Positions 9,219 to 18,782 of a DNA stretch of 64,000 bases are shown here, piece by piece. Positions within the stretch are counted from its first letter, which is position 1, and every line of letters begins with the position of its first letter. Origin of the DNA: Comamonadaceae bacterium (GTDB taxonomy: Bacteria; Pseudomonadota; Gammaproteobacteria; Burkholderiales; Burkholderiaceae_C); assembly GCA_947455465.1 (NCBI GenBank), contig CANGNS010000008.1, forward strand, positions 1-64,000, in the 5' to 3' direction. The notes beneath the pieces are model-generated. The model worked only from the letters and a program-made list of their open reading frames with translations. It ran no database searches and was not told the origin of the DNA. The position numbers and the translations under genes were made by a program.

Positions 9219-10189
9219 TTTGAAGAACTTTCAATTGTTAAACTGGCAGGATGTAGTGCGCGCTTAAGGGCGGCGATACTGTCCCTGCGAGCGTTTATCG
9301 CTACTTGGGCTTCGGGTGCGATATTGAACACATGGTAGGCACCAGGATAAACGTGCAGTTCTACAGGGACGCCGTGTCGCATCAGACGCCTCGCATATTC
9401 CATGTCTTCTTCCAGAAAAAGATCAAGTCCGCCTGTCGCGATATAGGTTGGCGGTAAGCCTGCAAGGTCGTTGGCCCTCGCAGCAGCAGCATACGGAGAA
9501 ACGCCCGGGGAGCCAGGTGGTACGCCAAGAAGCGATGACCAGCCAAATGCATTGCTCTGGGGGTTCCAGATGAAATGACCTGCATAGGGGTGTGGGTTGT
9601 CAGCCACACAGGTCCGATCATCAAGCATAGGGTAGATTAAATGCTGGAAACTCAACGAGTACTCGCTGCGGTCGCGAACAAGCAGGGCTAGTGCTGCTGC
9701 AAGTCCACCTCCTGCGCTTTCACCCATAACGCCTATACGGCTACTATCTATGGCCAGCTCATCCGAATTAGCAATCACCCAGCCTAGCGCGGCATAGCAG
9801 TCTTCTATGGCGCCCGGGAACCGAGTTTCAGGTGCCAATCGGTAATCAACCGAGACGATGACACAGTTCGCTTGGTATGCAAGCCTTTGATGTACTGGAC
9901 TTAATTCTGCGGAAGAACCCCTTACAAAGCCGCCGCCATGAATGTGAAAAACGCAGGGTAGGTGCCCATTGCGGCTGCGTGGTGTGTAAATTGAAATGCC
10001 GATGTCCGGGGCTGCCTTTGGCCCCGGTATCTTACGAACCTGAGTAATTACCGCTTCGACCGCCTGCGGATCGGAGGGAAATGGGATTCCACCTGCTCGG
10101 ATGGCAGGTAGTATTTCCGGCGTCAGCGAAATAGTTGGAATTAACTCAAGCAAAGGCCTAAGTTCTGGGTCCACAAGATGATCGCTCAT
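9215..10189 (-). CDS. Alpha/beta hydrolase, hormone-sensitive-lipase type
   Basis: HIHGGGFVRGSS oxyanion motif, GESAGG nucleophile elbow, late Asp (GGLDLF) and His (YPGAYHVFN); start taken at internal Met. Confidence 0.88.
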   Translation of the reverse strand: MSDHLVDPELRPLLELIPTISLTPEILPAIRAGGIPFPSDPQAVEAVITQVRKIPGPKAAPDIGISIYTPRSRNGHLPCVFHIHGGGFVRGSSAELSPVHQRLAYQANCVIVSVDYRLAPETRFPGAIEDCYAALGWVIANSDELAIDSSRIGVMGESAGGGLAAALALLVRDRSEYSLSFQHLIYPMLDDRTCVADNPHPYAGHFIWNPQSNAFGWSSLLGVPPGSPGVSPYAAAARANDLAGLPPTYIATGGLDLFLEEDMEYARRLMRHGVPVELHVYPGAYHVFNIAPEAQVAINARRDSIAALKRALHPASLTIESSSK

Positions 10190-10433
10190 GAATGAATGCC
10201 TTTCTCGGCCAAGTCGACCGCACATAAAAAATTCCTTTGATCGCTTCTTAGGTTAGAAAACCTCTATAGATGTCGATCAACCTCTGTAGGGTATGAACCC
10301 CGTCCAACCAAATGCATGATTTCTGCTAAAACCTTACGCTTCGGCCCTTAGCCCGAAGTAATGTTTAAGCCAAACCAAGCACTTTGCCCGCGTCAAATGC
10401 GATAAAGCTTCAAATCAAATCGATATGAATGTC

Positions 10434-11693
10434 CTAAACACTAGTTGCCATTTGCTGCTGATCTGATATCTTTTCTTGGTCAGCCGGCAGCAGCCCTCTA
10501 AATAGAGGACGGACATAATGCTCCGTAGCCTCGGAAGGAGAAATTCTGTGCACAAAATGATGCAATTCATCTGCGCTATTGATTAAGCCCAAAATCATGT
10601 GAGCACCAATGTTTGCGTCAATACTACGAACCGACCCATCTGCGATGCCATCACTGATAACAGAAGCGATGCGGGTCACAACCTGATCTATGCCGGCCAT
10701 GATTGCCGCTTGATTTGATTCGATCATGGTGTCAACTGCTGAGACTCTCAGCAATGGCGCATCACCAGTAATCTGGTGCTCGACAAGCGTTGCAGCCACA
10801 GTGGCAAGCGTCTGTAGCCCCGTTCCTCCCATTGCTTCAGCAGCAATGATCGTGAGTCGCATGATGTCAAATGTACGTTTGAAGCAGGCAAGGACAACTT
10901 CATCCTTGGTTTTAATGTGGTGATAGAACGCCCCCTTCGTAAGGTTTATGCGTGCGGTAATACTGTCTACTGACGTACCGCGGTAGCCCTGCTCATTGAT
11001 TTGAGCAGTCGCGGCGCGCAGAAAAACGTCGAAATTGGCACCTTCCGATGATTCCAATTCCGGGAGTTCAACTGAGATTGATAGCAGTGAGCAATCGGCG
11101 CCTGGCGCAGCGATGCCATCAACAAGGATGTTAAAAATACGCTCACCGAAGCGCACGCAGTCCTCGGGATGTATCCTCCTGTACCAAACAGGTGTCCAGT
11201 GCAACTCGCCAAGGACAAGGTGTGCCGCTGAGTTTAGGGCTGCCCCCCTCGGTAGAGCCGCTTCAGAGCCACTTAGAAGTCTACGCAGCTGGCGATACAT
11301 GCCGCTATAAGCCTCGTTCACAGGCGCAAGATTAAGACCACGCGCATCACTAAAGGAGGGTATTTCTTCGACTTCTTCACTGGCCGAACGTGCTCTGAAA
11401 TCGAAGTAGGCTGACAAGAATAACTTTAGCCGCGCTCGAGCGCCCTTTCCTGTTTCGGCGAACAAAAGAAAGCTACTGATACGAGAAAGCCCCTGTTGAA
11501 GGCAGGCGGCCGCCAGGTCCTCCTTCTTTCTAAAGTAGTACTGGATAGTGGGCGTCGAATATCCAAGGCGCGCGGCAACGTCAGCAAGAGTCATGCGGCT
11601 GACGCCACGTCGGTTAAGAATGGAAATCGCAGCTGCTACGACTGCCGCTTTACTCTCTGCATAACGCTTATTTGTTCGACCTGCTTTTGCCAT
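10434..11693 (-). CDS. Tandem TetR-family regulator (two fused TetR units)
   Basis: 419 aa with two HTHs: VSRMTLADVAARLGYSTPTIQYYFRKKEDL and YRGTSVDSITARINLTKGAFYHHIKTKDEV. Confidence 0.88.
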   Translation of the reverse strand: MAKAGRTNKRYAESKAAVVAAAISILNRRGVSRMTLADVAARLGYSTPTIQYYFRKKEDLAAACLQQGLSRISSFLLFAETGKGARARLKLFLSAYFDFRARSASEEVEEIPSFSDARGLNLAPVNEAYSGMYRQLRRLLSGSEAALPRGAALNSAAHLVLGELHWTPVWYRRIHPEDCVRFGERIFNILVDGIAAPGADCSLLSISVELPELESSEGANFDVFLRAATAQINEQGYRGTSVDSITARINLTKGAFYHHIKTKDEVVLACFKRTFDIMRLTIIAAEAMGGTGLQTLATVAATLVEHQITGDAPLLRVSAVDTMIESNQAAIMAGIDQVVTRIASVISDGIADGSVRSIDANIGAHMILGLINSADELHHFVHRISPSEATEHYVRPLFRGLLPADQEKISDQQQMATSV

Positions 11694-11879
11694 CTTTTGT
11701 GCGTCTCCAATTCGCGCCTTCTCAAAGGTCCCTGCACGCGATCATCGCCGCGTAAGCATCACAGTGTCCCCGCCACTCTGCTGGTGGTACCGCTGAGAGC
11801 ATAAACGCCGCTTTTCCTACAAGGCATTGTTCTAAAAGTTCTTTCATGCAGTAGCACTACGAGTGTGCTGGTAGTACGC

Positions 11880-11898
11880 GTAAAAATTCAAATTTTAC
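11880..11898. promoter_or_regulatory. Candidate operator in the tetR/TonB-receptor divergent intergenic region
   Basis: GTAAAAATTCAAATTTTAC: near-perfect palindrome (one mismatched pair). Confidence 0.35.
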
Positions 11899-12458
11899 TA
11901 CAAAGAATGTTTATTCATAAATAAGGTATGCGATACGCGATGGCGATTTTTTATTGTGTTCAAAGGCATTCTTATTCATCTATCGTACGGTGCTTGCTTC
12001 GGCATCTACCTGGATATTTAAGCTGAAATATACATTTCTAATCCACGCAAAGAGCCGCTATGGAGCATAGGCGCGGCCAATGGTCGGTGATGAAATGCGC
12101 CCGCGGGCATGTCCCTCGTGATGCCTTTCGTCAAAATTTCTCGGTAGTCATCTGTTAGGGCGTGATAGGCCATTAGTCTTCAAATTTTCTGATTCGCCAA
12201 TGAGATTTCTGGTTTTATCACATCTGCCTCCGAGCTTCGGCGAACTAAATCTAAGGGAATACCCTGATTACAATGCAACATTCTCAATATATGATTAATT
12301 GACTGACCGGCCTTTAGGTCGTCTGGGTGAGTCACACGATCCAGCCCTTGTGGACTGGTCTTAGGACTCGTAGACGAGGCGGAACAGGATTCCCCTTTGG
12401 ATTGAAGGAAGGGTCCAAAGATGTTTGGCACAAATAGATACATGAAGGAGTGCAATAG

Positions 12459-14756
12459 ATGAGAACGTACAAGTTCAAAAGGGTAGCCATTGCTTTCGGG
12501 CTTGGCTTTGGTACAGTGGCAATGGCGCAATCGGAAACGCCGCCAACTGCTAGCAGCGCAGTAACGCAAAACACTCAGAGCACAACGCTTGGGCAAGTAG
12601 TTGTAACGGCCCAGAGGCGAAGCGAAATATTGTCACAGGCACCGATTGCAGCAACCGTCCTGTCGGGTTCTGAGTTGGCCGAAAAGGGAGTAGTCAATGC
12701 GGACGCTCTCCAATTTGTCAGCCCGTCCATTGTCGTTAATAATTTTGGGGAGGGCATGGAATTCAACATCCGTGGCATCGGAAAGGCGGAGACCAGCGCC
12801 TTTACTACCACCGGTGTCATAACCTATCGCGACAGTGTTCCTTCGTTCCCTGGATTTTTTCAGGGGGAGCCCTATTACGACGTTTCCAACATTCAGATCC
12901 TGCGCGGTCCGCAAGGAACAGTCGTTGGCCAAAATTCGACTGGGGGCGCAGTATTCGTTAACACGAATAACCCAGTAATTGGCGGAGGTTACAACGGTTT
13001 TGCAACTGCGAGCTACGGTAATTACAGCGATGTCGGTTTTCAGGGCGCCTTAAATCTGCCCGTTAGCGATACATTCGCGGCGCGCGTCTCGATCTTCAAC
13101 GAGCGCCGCGACAGCTTCTACAGCATCACCGGCCCCAACGGTACATCCTACGTAGGTAATCCTGGCAATGTCCGCCAGCAAGCAGCTCGTGTTAGCCTTC
13201 TGTGGGAGCCTACTGACAATCTGAGCGTATTATGGAAAACGGACTCTGCCGATCTTGACATGGGTGCCTATGTTGCGTCCAAACCGCAAAATGCCTTCGC
13301 AACAATTCCAGGTACAAGCAACCCGAATCCATCCTATAGCGATCTATTCAGTGTTTCTGCGAATGCACCGCAGGAGGCTCGCGACAAATTCACTAGATCG
13401 ATCCTGAAGATTGATTTTGCTTTGGATAATGGAGTAAAGCTTCGCTCAGTTACCGGTTACGCGAAGGGTACTTCCAAATGGGCTGCAGATTTCGATGCAA
13501 CGGCAGATGGGCTTCCAGCGCGGGGACCTTGGGTAGCAGTACCTGGAAACAAGACTTGGTATGTCAAAGCCGATGAAACTCAAACCAGTCAAGAATTCAA
13601 CATCATCTCACCAGACAACCAACCCATCACGTGGCTGTTGGGCGCGTTCTCGATTCGAAATGTTTATGACTTTCCATCCCCGGATGGCACGTTCGAGATA
13701 AATTACGACACGGCTCTAGCAGTAGGACCCTACGCTCCCTATTTCAAATATCAATTTAACGGAAGCGTACCGCAACAATCGCAAGCTCTCTTCGGTCAAA
13801 TCGGATTTGCGCTCACGCCTGATCTAAAACTTGACCTTGGGGCCCGTTCTACAACCAGTAGTTCAAGCAACAGTCTTACCATCAATCAGGTAGGCACGGC
13901 GATCGTGCAAAACCAGACTGCTGAGGAAAGAAATACCTCGTACAAAGTATCGTTAGGCTGGAAGGTAAGTCCCAACAATTATCTGTACGCACTCAAATCG
14001 ACCGGCTTTAAGCCAGGTGGAATTAATTTGATGGTTGCACCTGGCCTGCCCGCTGATCCATTTGAACGGGAGACCATTGAATCGACAGAAGTAGGCTGGA
14101 AATCAAACTTTGCCGATGGCAAAGGACACCTGACGATGACCGGCTTTTACAACGACTACAAAGGCTTCCAAGTAAGCGTTGCCTATCCTTTGGCTCCAAC
14201 CTTCCCTGTTATCGGAAATGCCACTGGTAACACTCGAGTTTCAGGTTTTGAGGCAGAAATAGACTACAAGTTAGGCGCCTTAACGCTTGATGGCGGAATA
14301 AGTATCGTCGATAGCTCGTTGGGCCAGTTCTATGCCGTTGATCAGCGGTTCCTGAATGTGCCAGCTTGTAATCAAAATACAGGTCCATCCAGCTCGTCAT
14401 GTATCAATTTACAAGGTAGACAACTTACCTATTCACCTTCCCTTACATACAACTTTTCGGCTAAATATGACATGGCGGCATGGGATGGCAAGCTATCAAC
14501 AATAGTCAATTTTGGTTATGTTGCAGAGCAATGGGCTTCACTTTTTCAAAATGCTTTGTATGGAGATCGATTGACCGAGAGGAAGATTTTAGGCGCGCAA
14601 ATGACTTACCAGAAGGGCGGCACTTCAGTAACGGTTTACGGTACCAACTTAACTAACCAACAATACGTTGCTGCACATTGGCTAGTTAGTTCAGGTAATC
14701 TGGATTTCGCTGGACCACCGCGCCAATATGGCATCAAACTAACTCAAACGTTTTGA
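12459..14756 (+). CDS. TonB-dependent outer-membrane receptor
   Basis: Signal peptide; plug motif QILRGPQGTVVGQNSTGGAVFVNT; C-terminal beta-barrel ending in Phe (YGIKLTQTF). Confidence 0.92.
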   Translation: MRTYKFKRVAIAFGLGFGTVAMAQSETPPTASSAVTQNTQSTTLGQVVVTAQRRSEILSQAPIAATVLSGSELAEKGVVNADALQFVSPSIVVNNFGEGMEFNIRGIGKAETSAFTTTGVITYRDSVPSFPGFFQGEPYYDVSNIQILRGPQGTVVGQNSTGGAVFVNTNNPVIGGGYNGFATASYGNYSDVGFQGALNLPVSDTFAARVSIFNERRDSFYSITGPNGTSYVGNPGNVRQQAARVSLLWEPTDNLSVLWKTDSADLDMGAYVASKPQNAFATIPGTSNPNPSYSDLFSVSANAPQEARDKFTRSILKIDFALDNGVKLRSVTGYAKGTSKWAADFDATADGLPARGPWVAVPGNKTWYVKADETQTSQEFNIISPDNQPITWLLGAFSIRNVYDFPSPDGTFEINYDTALAVGPYAPYFKYQFNGSVPQQSQALFGQIGFALTPDLKLDLGARSTTSSSSNSLTINQVGTAIVQNQTAEERNTSYKVSLGWKVSPNNYLYALKSTGFKPGGINLMVAPGLPADPFERETIESTEVGWKSNFADGKGHLTMTGFYNDYKGFQVSVAYPLAPTFPVIGNATGNTRVSGFEAEIDYKLGALTLDGGISIVDSSLGQFYAVDQRFLNVPACNQNTGPSSSSCINLQGRQLTYSPSLTYNFSAKYDMAAWDGKLSTIVNFGYVAEQWASLFQNALYGDRLTERKILGAQMTYQKGGTSVTVYGTNLTNQQYVAAHWLVSSGNLDFAGPPRQYGIKLTQTF

Positions 14757-14767
14757 ACATAAGGGCT

Positions 14768-14800
14768 CTCGAATGCTGGATTAGCACGCTGGCATTCGAG
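14768..14800 (+). promoter_or_regulatory. Stem-loop immediately after the TonB receptor gene
   Basis: CTCGAATGC (14768-14776) / GCATTCGAG (14792-14800), perfect 9-bp arms; no strong T tract. Confidence 0.55.
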
Positions 14801-14820
14801 GACCTTGAGAGACAAAAAAT

Positions 14821-14838
14821 CTTTACATATATGTAAAG
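14821..14838. promoter_or_regulatory. Perfect 18-bp palindrome, candidate operator upstream of the MFS gene
   Basis: CTTTACATATATGTAAAG is identical to its reverse complement. Confidence 0.5.
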
Positions 14839-14909
14839 CGCATCCACTTCAATAAATTTGGTTTTGATGGCACCACGCCAACAGAGATTAAAAGTCAAAG
14901 AGGTCCCAA

Positions 14910-16364
14910 TTGACAGCAGAAGCAACAAAAGCACCTTTCGGTATCGGAACGAAGCTTTCCTATGGTATCGGGTCAGTCGCATTCGGCATCAAAGACAATG
15001 GCTTTGGCGCTTTACTCCTTCTGTTTTACAACCAGGCTCTCGGACTAGATGCGCGTCTTGCAGGACTGGCAATTGCAATTGCGCTAGTTGTAGACGCTTT
15101 CGTAGATCCACTGATTGGGTACGTATCCGATCGTTCGAATACTCGCTGGGGGAGGCGCCATCCTTTCATGTACGCCGCAACAGTACCTGCTGCGCTCAGC
15201 TACTACTTTTTGTTTTCCCCACCTGATGGCCTTAGTCAAACTAGTCTCTTTTCTTATCTCCTCATTACGGCAATTCTGGTCAGAGTTTGTATCGCCTTCT
15301 TTGAAATCCCGAATTCAGCTCTTATCGCGGAGTTCACTCAAAATTATGAAGAACGTACCAGCTACCTGAATTGGCGCGTGTTCTTTGGCTGGATGGCTGG
15401 GCTGACAATGTCCGTTGCGGCATTCGGAGTTTTTTTAGCAAAGGGAGTCGGGAATACACCAGGAACCCAGATTCCAGCGAATTACCATTTTTATGGAGTT
15501 GCGGCAGCAGTCATTATGTTTACGGCGAGCATGGCATCAGCACTTGGCACGCATCACACGATTCCCTCACTATATCGTCCGCCATCTCTTTCAGAGTCAC
15601 GGGGCTTCGACGGTTTCTTTCAAGACGTTAGGCGTACTTTGTCATCCCAGTCCGCAGTCATTATCTTGCTAACTGGCGCGCTGGTGATGCTGGCTCTTGC
15701 TTTGCTTGGTGGTGTTACACCATATATCTATAGTTACTTTTTTGGGCTCAAACCGCAACAAATTTCAGTGCTATATGGCTCAGCTTTCTTGTCTGCTTTT
15801 GCCGCATTGATTTGCACGCATTTACTTTCGCGTTGGCTTGAGAAACGTCAAGCACTCATGGGAGTCACCATTGCGGCAGTTCTAACGACACCAATTGCAG
15901 CCGCGCTCCAATTGCTCGGGTTGCTTCCAGCGTCAAGTTCTCCTTCGTTGATTCCCATACTTTTTACTTTAGGTGCAGTAGGAGCAACTTTCCTGATCAT
16001 TCAAACCACTCTTTACTACTCGATGACAGCTGATGTAGTGGAAGAAAACGAGGTTAAAACCGGTCGGCGCGACGAAGGCACATTCTTTGCGGCGAACATT
16101 TTTGTCAGGAAATGTGCAACTGGTCTTGGCATTCTCTTGACATCAGCACTGCTGACATTAGCTGGCTTTCCTGAAAAGGCTATTCCAGGGTCTGTACCCG
16201 AGCCGGTAATAACGCTCTTAATCAAATACTTCATAGGAGCCTTCATCATCCTCAATGCTGCAGTAATTTTTTGTGCCAGGTCTTTCAAAGTAACACGCGC
16301 CCGTCATGCCGAAAATCTTGCCGTTATAGCTAAAAGACGTGAGCAAGGCACCGCTGCACGGTAG
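14910..16364 (+). CDS. MFS/GPH-type cation symporter
   Basis: GIGTKLSYGIGSVAFGIKDNGFGALLLLFYNQALGLDARLAG...DPLIGYVSDRSNTRWGRRHPFMY; about 12 TM; TTG start. Confidence 0.87.
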   Translation: MTAEATKAPFGIGTKLSYGIGSVAFGIKDNGFGALLLLFYNQALGLDARLAGLAIAIALVVDAFVDPLIGYVSDRSNTRWGRRHPFMYAATVPAALSYYFLFSPPDGLSQTSLFSYLLITAILVRVCIAFFEIPNSALIAEFTQNYEERTSYLNWRVFFGWMAGLTMSVAAFGVFLAKGVGNTPGTQIPANYHFYGVAAAVIMFTASMASALGTHHTIPSLYRPPSLSESRGFDGFFQDVRRTLSSQSAVIILLTGALVMLALALLGGVTPYIYSYFFGLKPQQISVLYGSAFLSAFAALICTHLLSRWLEKRQALMGVTIAAVLTTPIAAALQLLGLLPASSSPSLIPILFTLGAVGATFLIIQTTLYYSMTADVVEENEVKTGRRDEGTFFAANIFVRKCATGLGILLTSALLTLAGFPEKAIPGSVPEPVITLLIKYFIGAFIILNAAVIFCARSFKVTRARHAENLAVIAKRREQGTAAR

Positions 16365-16435
16365 TTGTTCAAACGTTAAAGCGTTTTCGCAGTTTTAAGA
16401 CAAATTATTTAACGACGCCGTGGCGGAAGACACGG

Positions 16436-17635
16436 GTGACGCGAATGACCAATATTAAAGAATCAACCGCTTTCCGCTCTCAGACTCGCGCATGGCTTGA
16501 GGCAAATTGCCCGCTCGAGATGCGCACGCCGTACAAAAACGACGGCGACTATTGCTGGGGTGGTCGAAATTGGGAATTTGCATCAGACTACCAGAAGGAA
16601 TGGCTTGAGAAAATGGTCGATCGAGGCTGGACAGTTCCGACCTGGCCTAAGGAATATGGCGGCGCTGGCTTGAGCCAAGAGGAAGCTAGGATACTGGGTG
16701 AGGAAATGAAAGCGCTGTGCTGCCGACCTGCGTTGCAAAGCTTTGGTATCTGGATGCTGGGTCCCGCCTTGCTGAAGTTTGGCACGGAAGCCCAGAAACT
16801 CGAACACCTCCCCAAAATAGCTCGTGGCGAGATTCGTTGGTGCCAAGGATATTCCGAGCCCAATGCAGGCTCAGATCTCGCGTCGCTTGCCAGTCGCGCC
16901 GAAGACCGAGGCGACCACTTTATCGTAAACGGCCAAAAAATCTGGACCAGCTACGGTGATAAGGCCGACTGGATCTTTTGCCTTGTACGCACTGACACTG
17001 CCAAGAAGCATACAGGGATTAGCTTTGTACTTTTTGACATGACAGCGCCTGGCGTGCGGACCAAGCCTATTCAACTTATTTCCGGTAAATCACCATTCTG
17101 CGAAACCTTTTTTGACAACGTTCGTGTGGAAAAGTCCAACCTCGTTGGCAGCTTAAACGAAGGGTGGGATGTTGCCAAGTACCTGCTGACCCATGAGCGC
17201 GAAATGATTGGAGCGATGGGAGAAGGCGCATTGCCGAAAACCCTACTGCAAATGGCTATCGAGGCGGCTGGATTGGATGACCAAGGTCGACTTGCTGATC
17301 CCCAATTGCGATCACAGATCGCGGAATTCGATATGGACGAGGCCTCGTTCCATGCCACGTTGGCGCGCTTTGCAGAACTGACCAAGTCGCGACAGGCACA
17401 CCCGGCCATGTCATCCTTACTGAAGTACTACGGCGCTGAACTCAACAAGCGCCGCTGGGAATTGATCATGTCGGCCGCCGGTAGCCATGCGCTGGAGTGG
17501 GAGAGCGCGAGGTCGAGCCACGGTGAACTAGCTCGGTGCTGGCTGCGCACCAAGGGAAATTCTATTGAGGGTGGTACGAGCGAAGTGCAACTGAACGTTA
17601 TTGCCAAACGCATTCTTGAACTCCCAGGAGCTTAA
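16436..17635 (+). CDS. Acyl-CoA dehydrogenase (probable catalytic subunit)
   Basis: 399 aa; GYSEPNAGSDLAS, KIWTSYGDKADWIFCLVRTD, C-terminal SIEGGTSEVQLNVIAKRIL. Confidence 0.92.
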   Translation: MTRMTNIKESTAFRSQTRAWLEANCPLEMRTPYKNDGDYCWGGRNWEFASDYQKEWLEKMVDRGWTVPTWPKEYGGAGLSQEEARILGEEMKALCCRPALQSFGIWMLGPALLKFGTEAQKLEHLPKIARGEIRWCQGYSEPNAGSDLASLASRAEDRGDHFIVNGQKIWTSYGDKADWIFCLVRTDTAKKHTGISFVLFDMTAPGVRTKPIQLISGKSPFCETFFDNVRVEKSNLVGSLNEGWDVAKYLLTHEREMIGAMGEGALPKTLLQMAIEAAGLDDQGRLADPQLRSQIAEFDMDEASFHATLARFAELTKSRQAHPAMSSLLKYYGAELNKRRWELIMSAAGSHALEWESARSSHGELARCWLRTKGNSIEGGTSEVQLNVIAKRILELPGA

Positions 17636-17637
17636 AA

Positions 17638-18777
17638 GTGTCCCTCATCCTCACTAAAGAGCAGAACATGCTGCATGACAGTGCACGCGACTTCCTCAAT
17701 TCCGAAGGTCCGGTCGCACAGTTGCGCGGATTGCGTGACTCTTCAGATGCAACCGGCTTCTGGTTACCCTTGTGGAAACAATTTGCACAGATGGGCTTTA
17801 GTGGTGTTCTGGTGCCTGAAGCCCAAGGCGGAATGGGACTGGGCTATGTCGAAGCAGGCATTGTCATGGAGCAAATCGGGCGCAACCTGACTGCTTCCCC
17901 GTTTCTGGCTTCCAATGTAGTGGCCACCACAGCAATCATTAACGCGGCAAACACAACCCAGAGAGCCTTCTGGCTTCCACGATTAGCAACCGGAGATGCA
18001 ATTGCGACCTTGGCTGTCGACGAAACAGCCAAACATAGACCGTCACACGTTGCCCTGAGTGCAACACCGACAGTCCACGGATTCGTCCTCAATGGTATCA
18101 AAACGTTCGTTCTGGAGAGCCATGTTGCTGACTTGCTGATAGTCGCCGCACGACGCGCGGGCGACCCCGGCGATCTCGAAGGCATTACGCTGTTCTTTGT
18201 GGATCCAAAGTCAGAGGGTATCTACATTGAACGTACCACCATGGTCGATTCGCACAACGCAGGGCGAATTCGATTCGATCAGGTCACCGTTCATTCTGAA
18301 GCAGTACTAGGTCAAGTTGATGGAGGTTGGGCGCCATTGACAGCGGCCTTGAGCGCAGGCCGAGCAGCAGTATCTGCCGAGCTGTTAGGAGTCGCTGACG
18401 AAGTCTTTAGCCGCACAGTGCAATACCTAAAAGAGCGCAAACAGTTTGGTCGCTTAATCGGAGAGTTTCAGGGTTTGCAGCATCGCGCCGCAAATTTGTA
18501 CTGTGAACTTGAAATTACCCGCTCCGCAGTAGCGACTGCGCTCGCAAATCTCGATGAAAACCCATCTACAGCTTCTGAATCCGTGGCGATCGCCAAGGCA
18601 CGTGCTGGGCGTACCGCCACCTTGGCTGTCCAGGAAGCAGTGCAAATGCATGGTGGTATGGGAATGACAGATGAATTCGACATTGGCTTCTTTATGAAAC
18701 GCGCTCGTGTTTTGCAGGAATTGTTTGGCGACTCCAATTACCAATTGAACCTACTCGCCCAACAGCGAGGTTATTAA
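17638..18777 (+). CDS. Acyl-CoA dehydrogenase (second subunit)
   Basis: 379 aa; ACAD fold (KERKQFGRLIGEFQGLQH, QMHGGMGMTDEF); 2 nt after the preceding ACAD; GTG start. Confidence 0.9.
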   Translation: MSLILTKEQNMLHDSARDFLNSEGPVAQLRGLRDSSDATGFWLPLWKQFAQMGFSGVLVPEAQGGMGLGYVEAGIVMEQIGRNLTASPFLASNVVATTAIINAANTTQRAFWLPRLATGDAIATLAVDETAKHRPSHVALSATPTVHGFVLNGIKTFVLESHVADLLIVAARRAGDPGDLEGITLFFVDPKSEGIYIERTTMVDSHNAGRIRFDQVTVHSEAVLGQVDGGWAPLTAALSAGRAAVSAELLGVADEVFSRTVQYLKERKQFGRLIGEFQGLQHRAANLYCELEITRSAVATALANLDENPSTASESVAIAKARAGRTATLAVQEAVQMHGGMGMTDEFDIGFFMKRARVLQELFGDSNYQLNLLAQQRGY

Positions 18778-18782
18778 CCGAT

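Noticed and set aside
12180-12596. 138-aa minus-strand ORF upstream of the TonB receptor
   Set aside because: Overlaps the receptor start; no clear RBS or domain; likely spurious in the intergenic control region.
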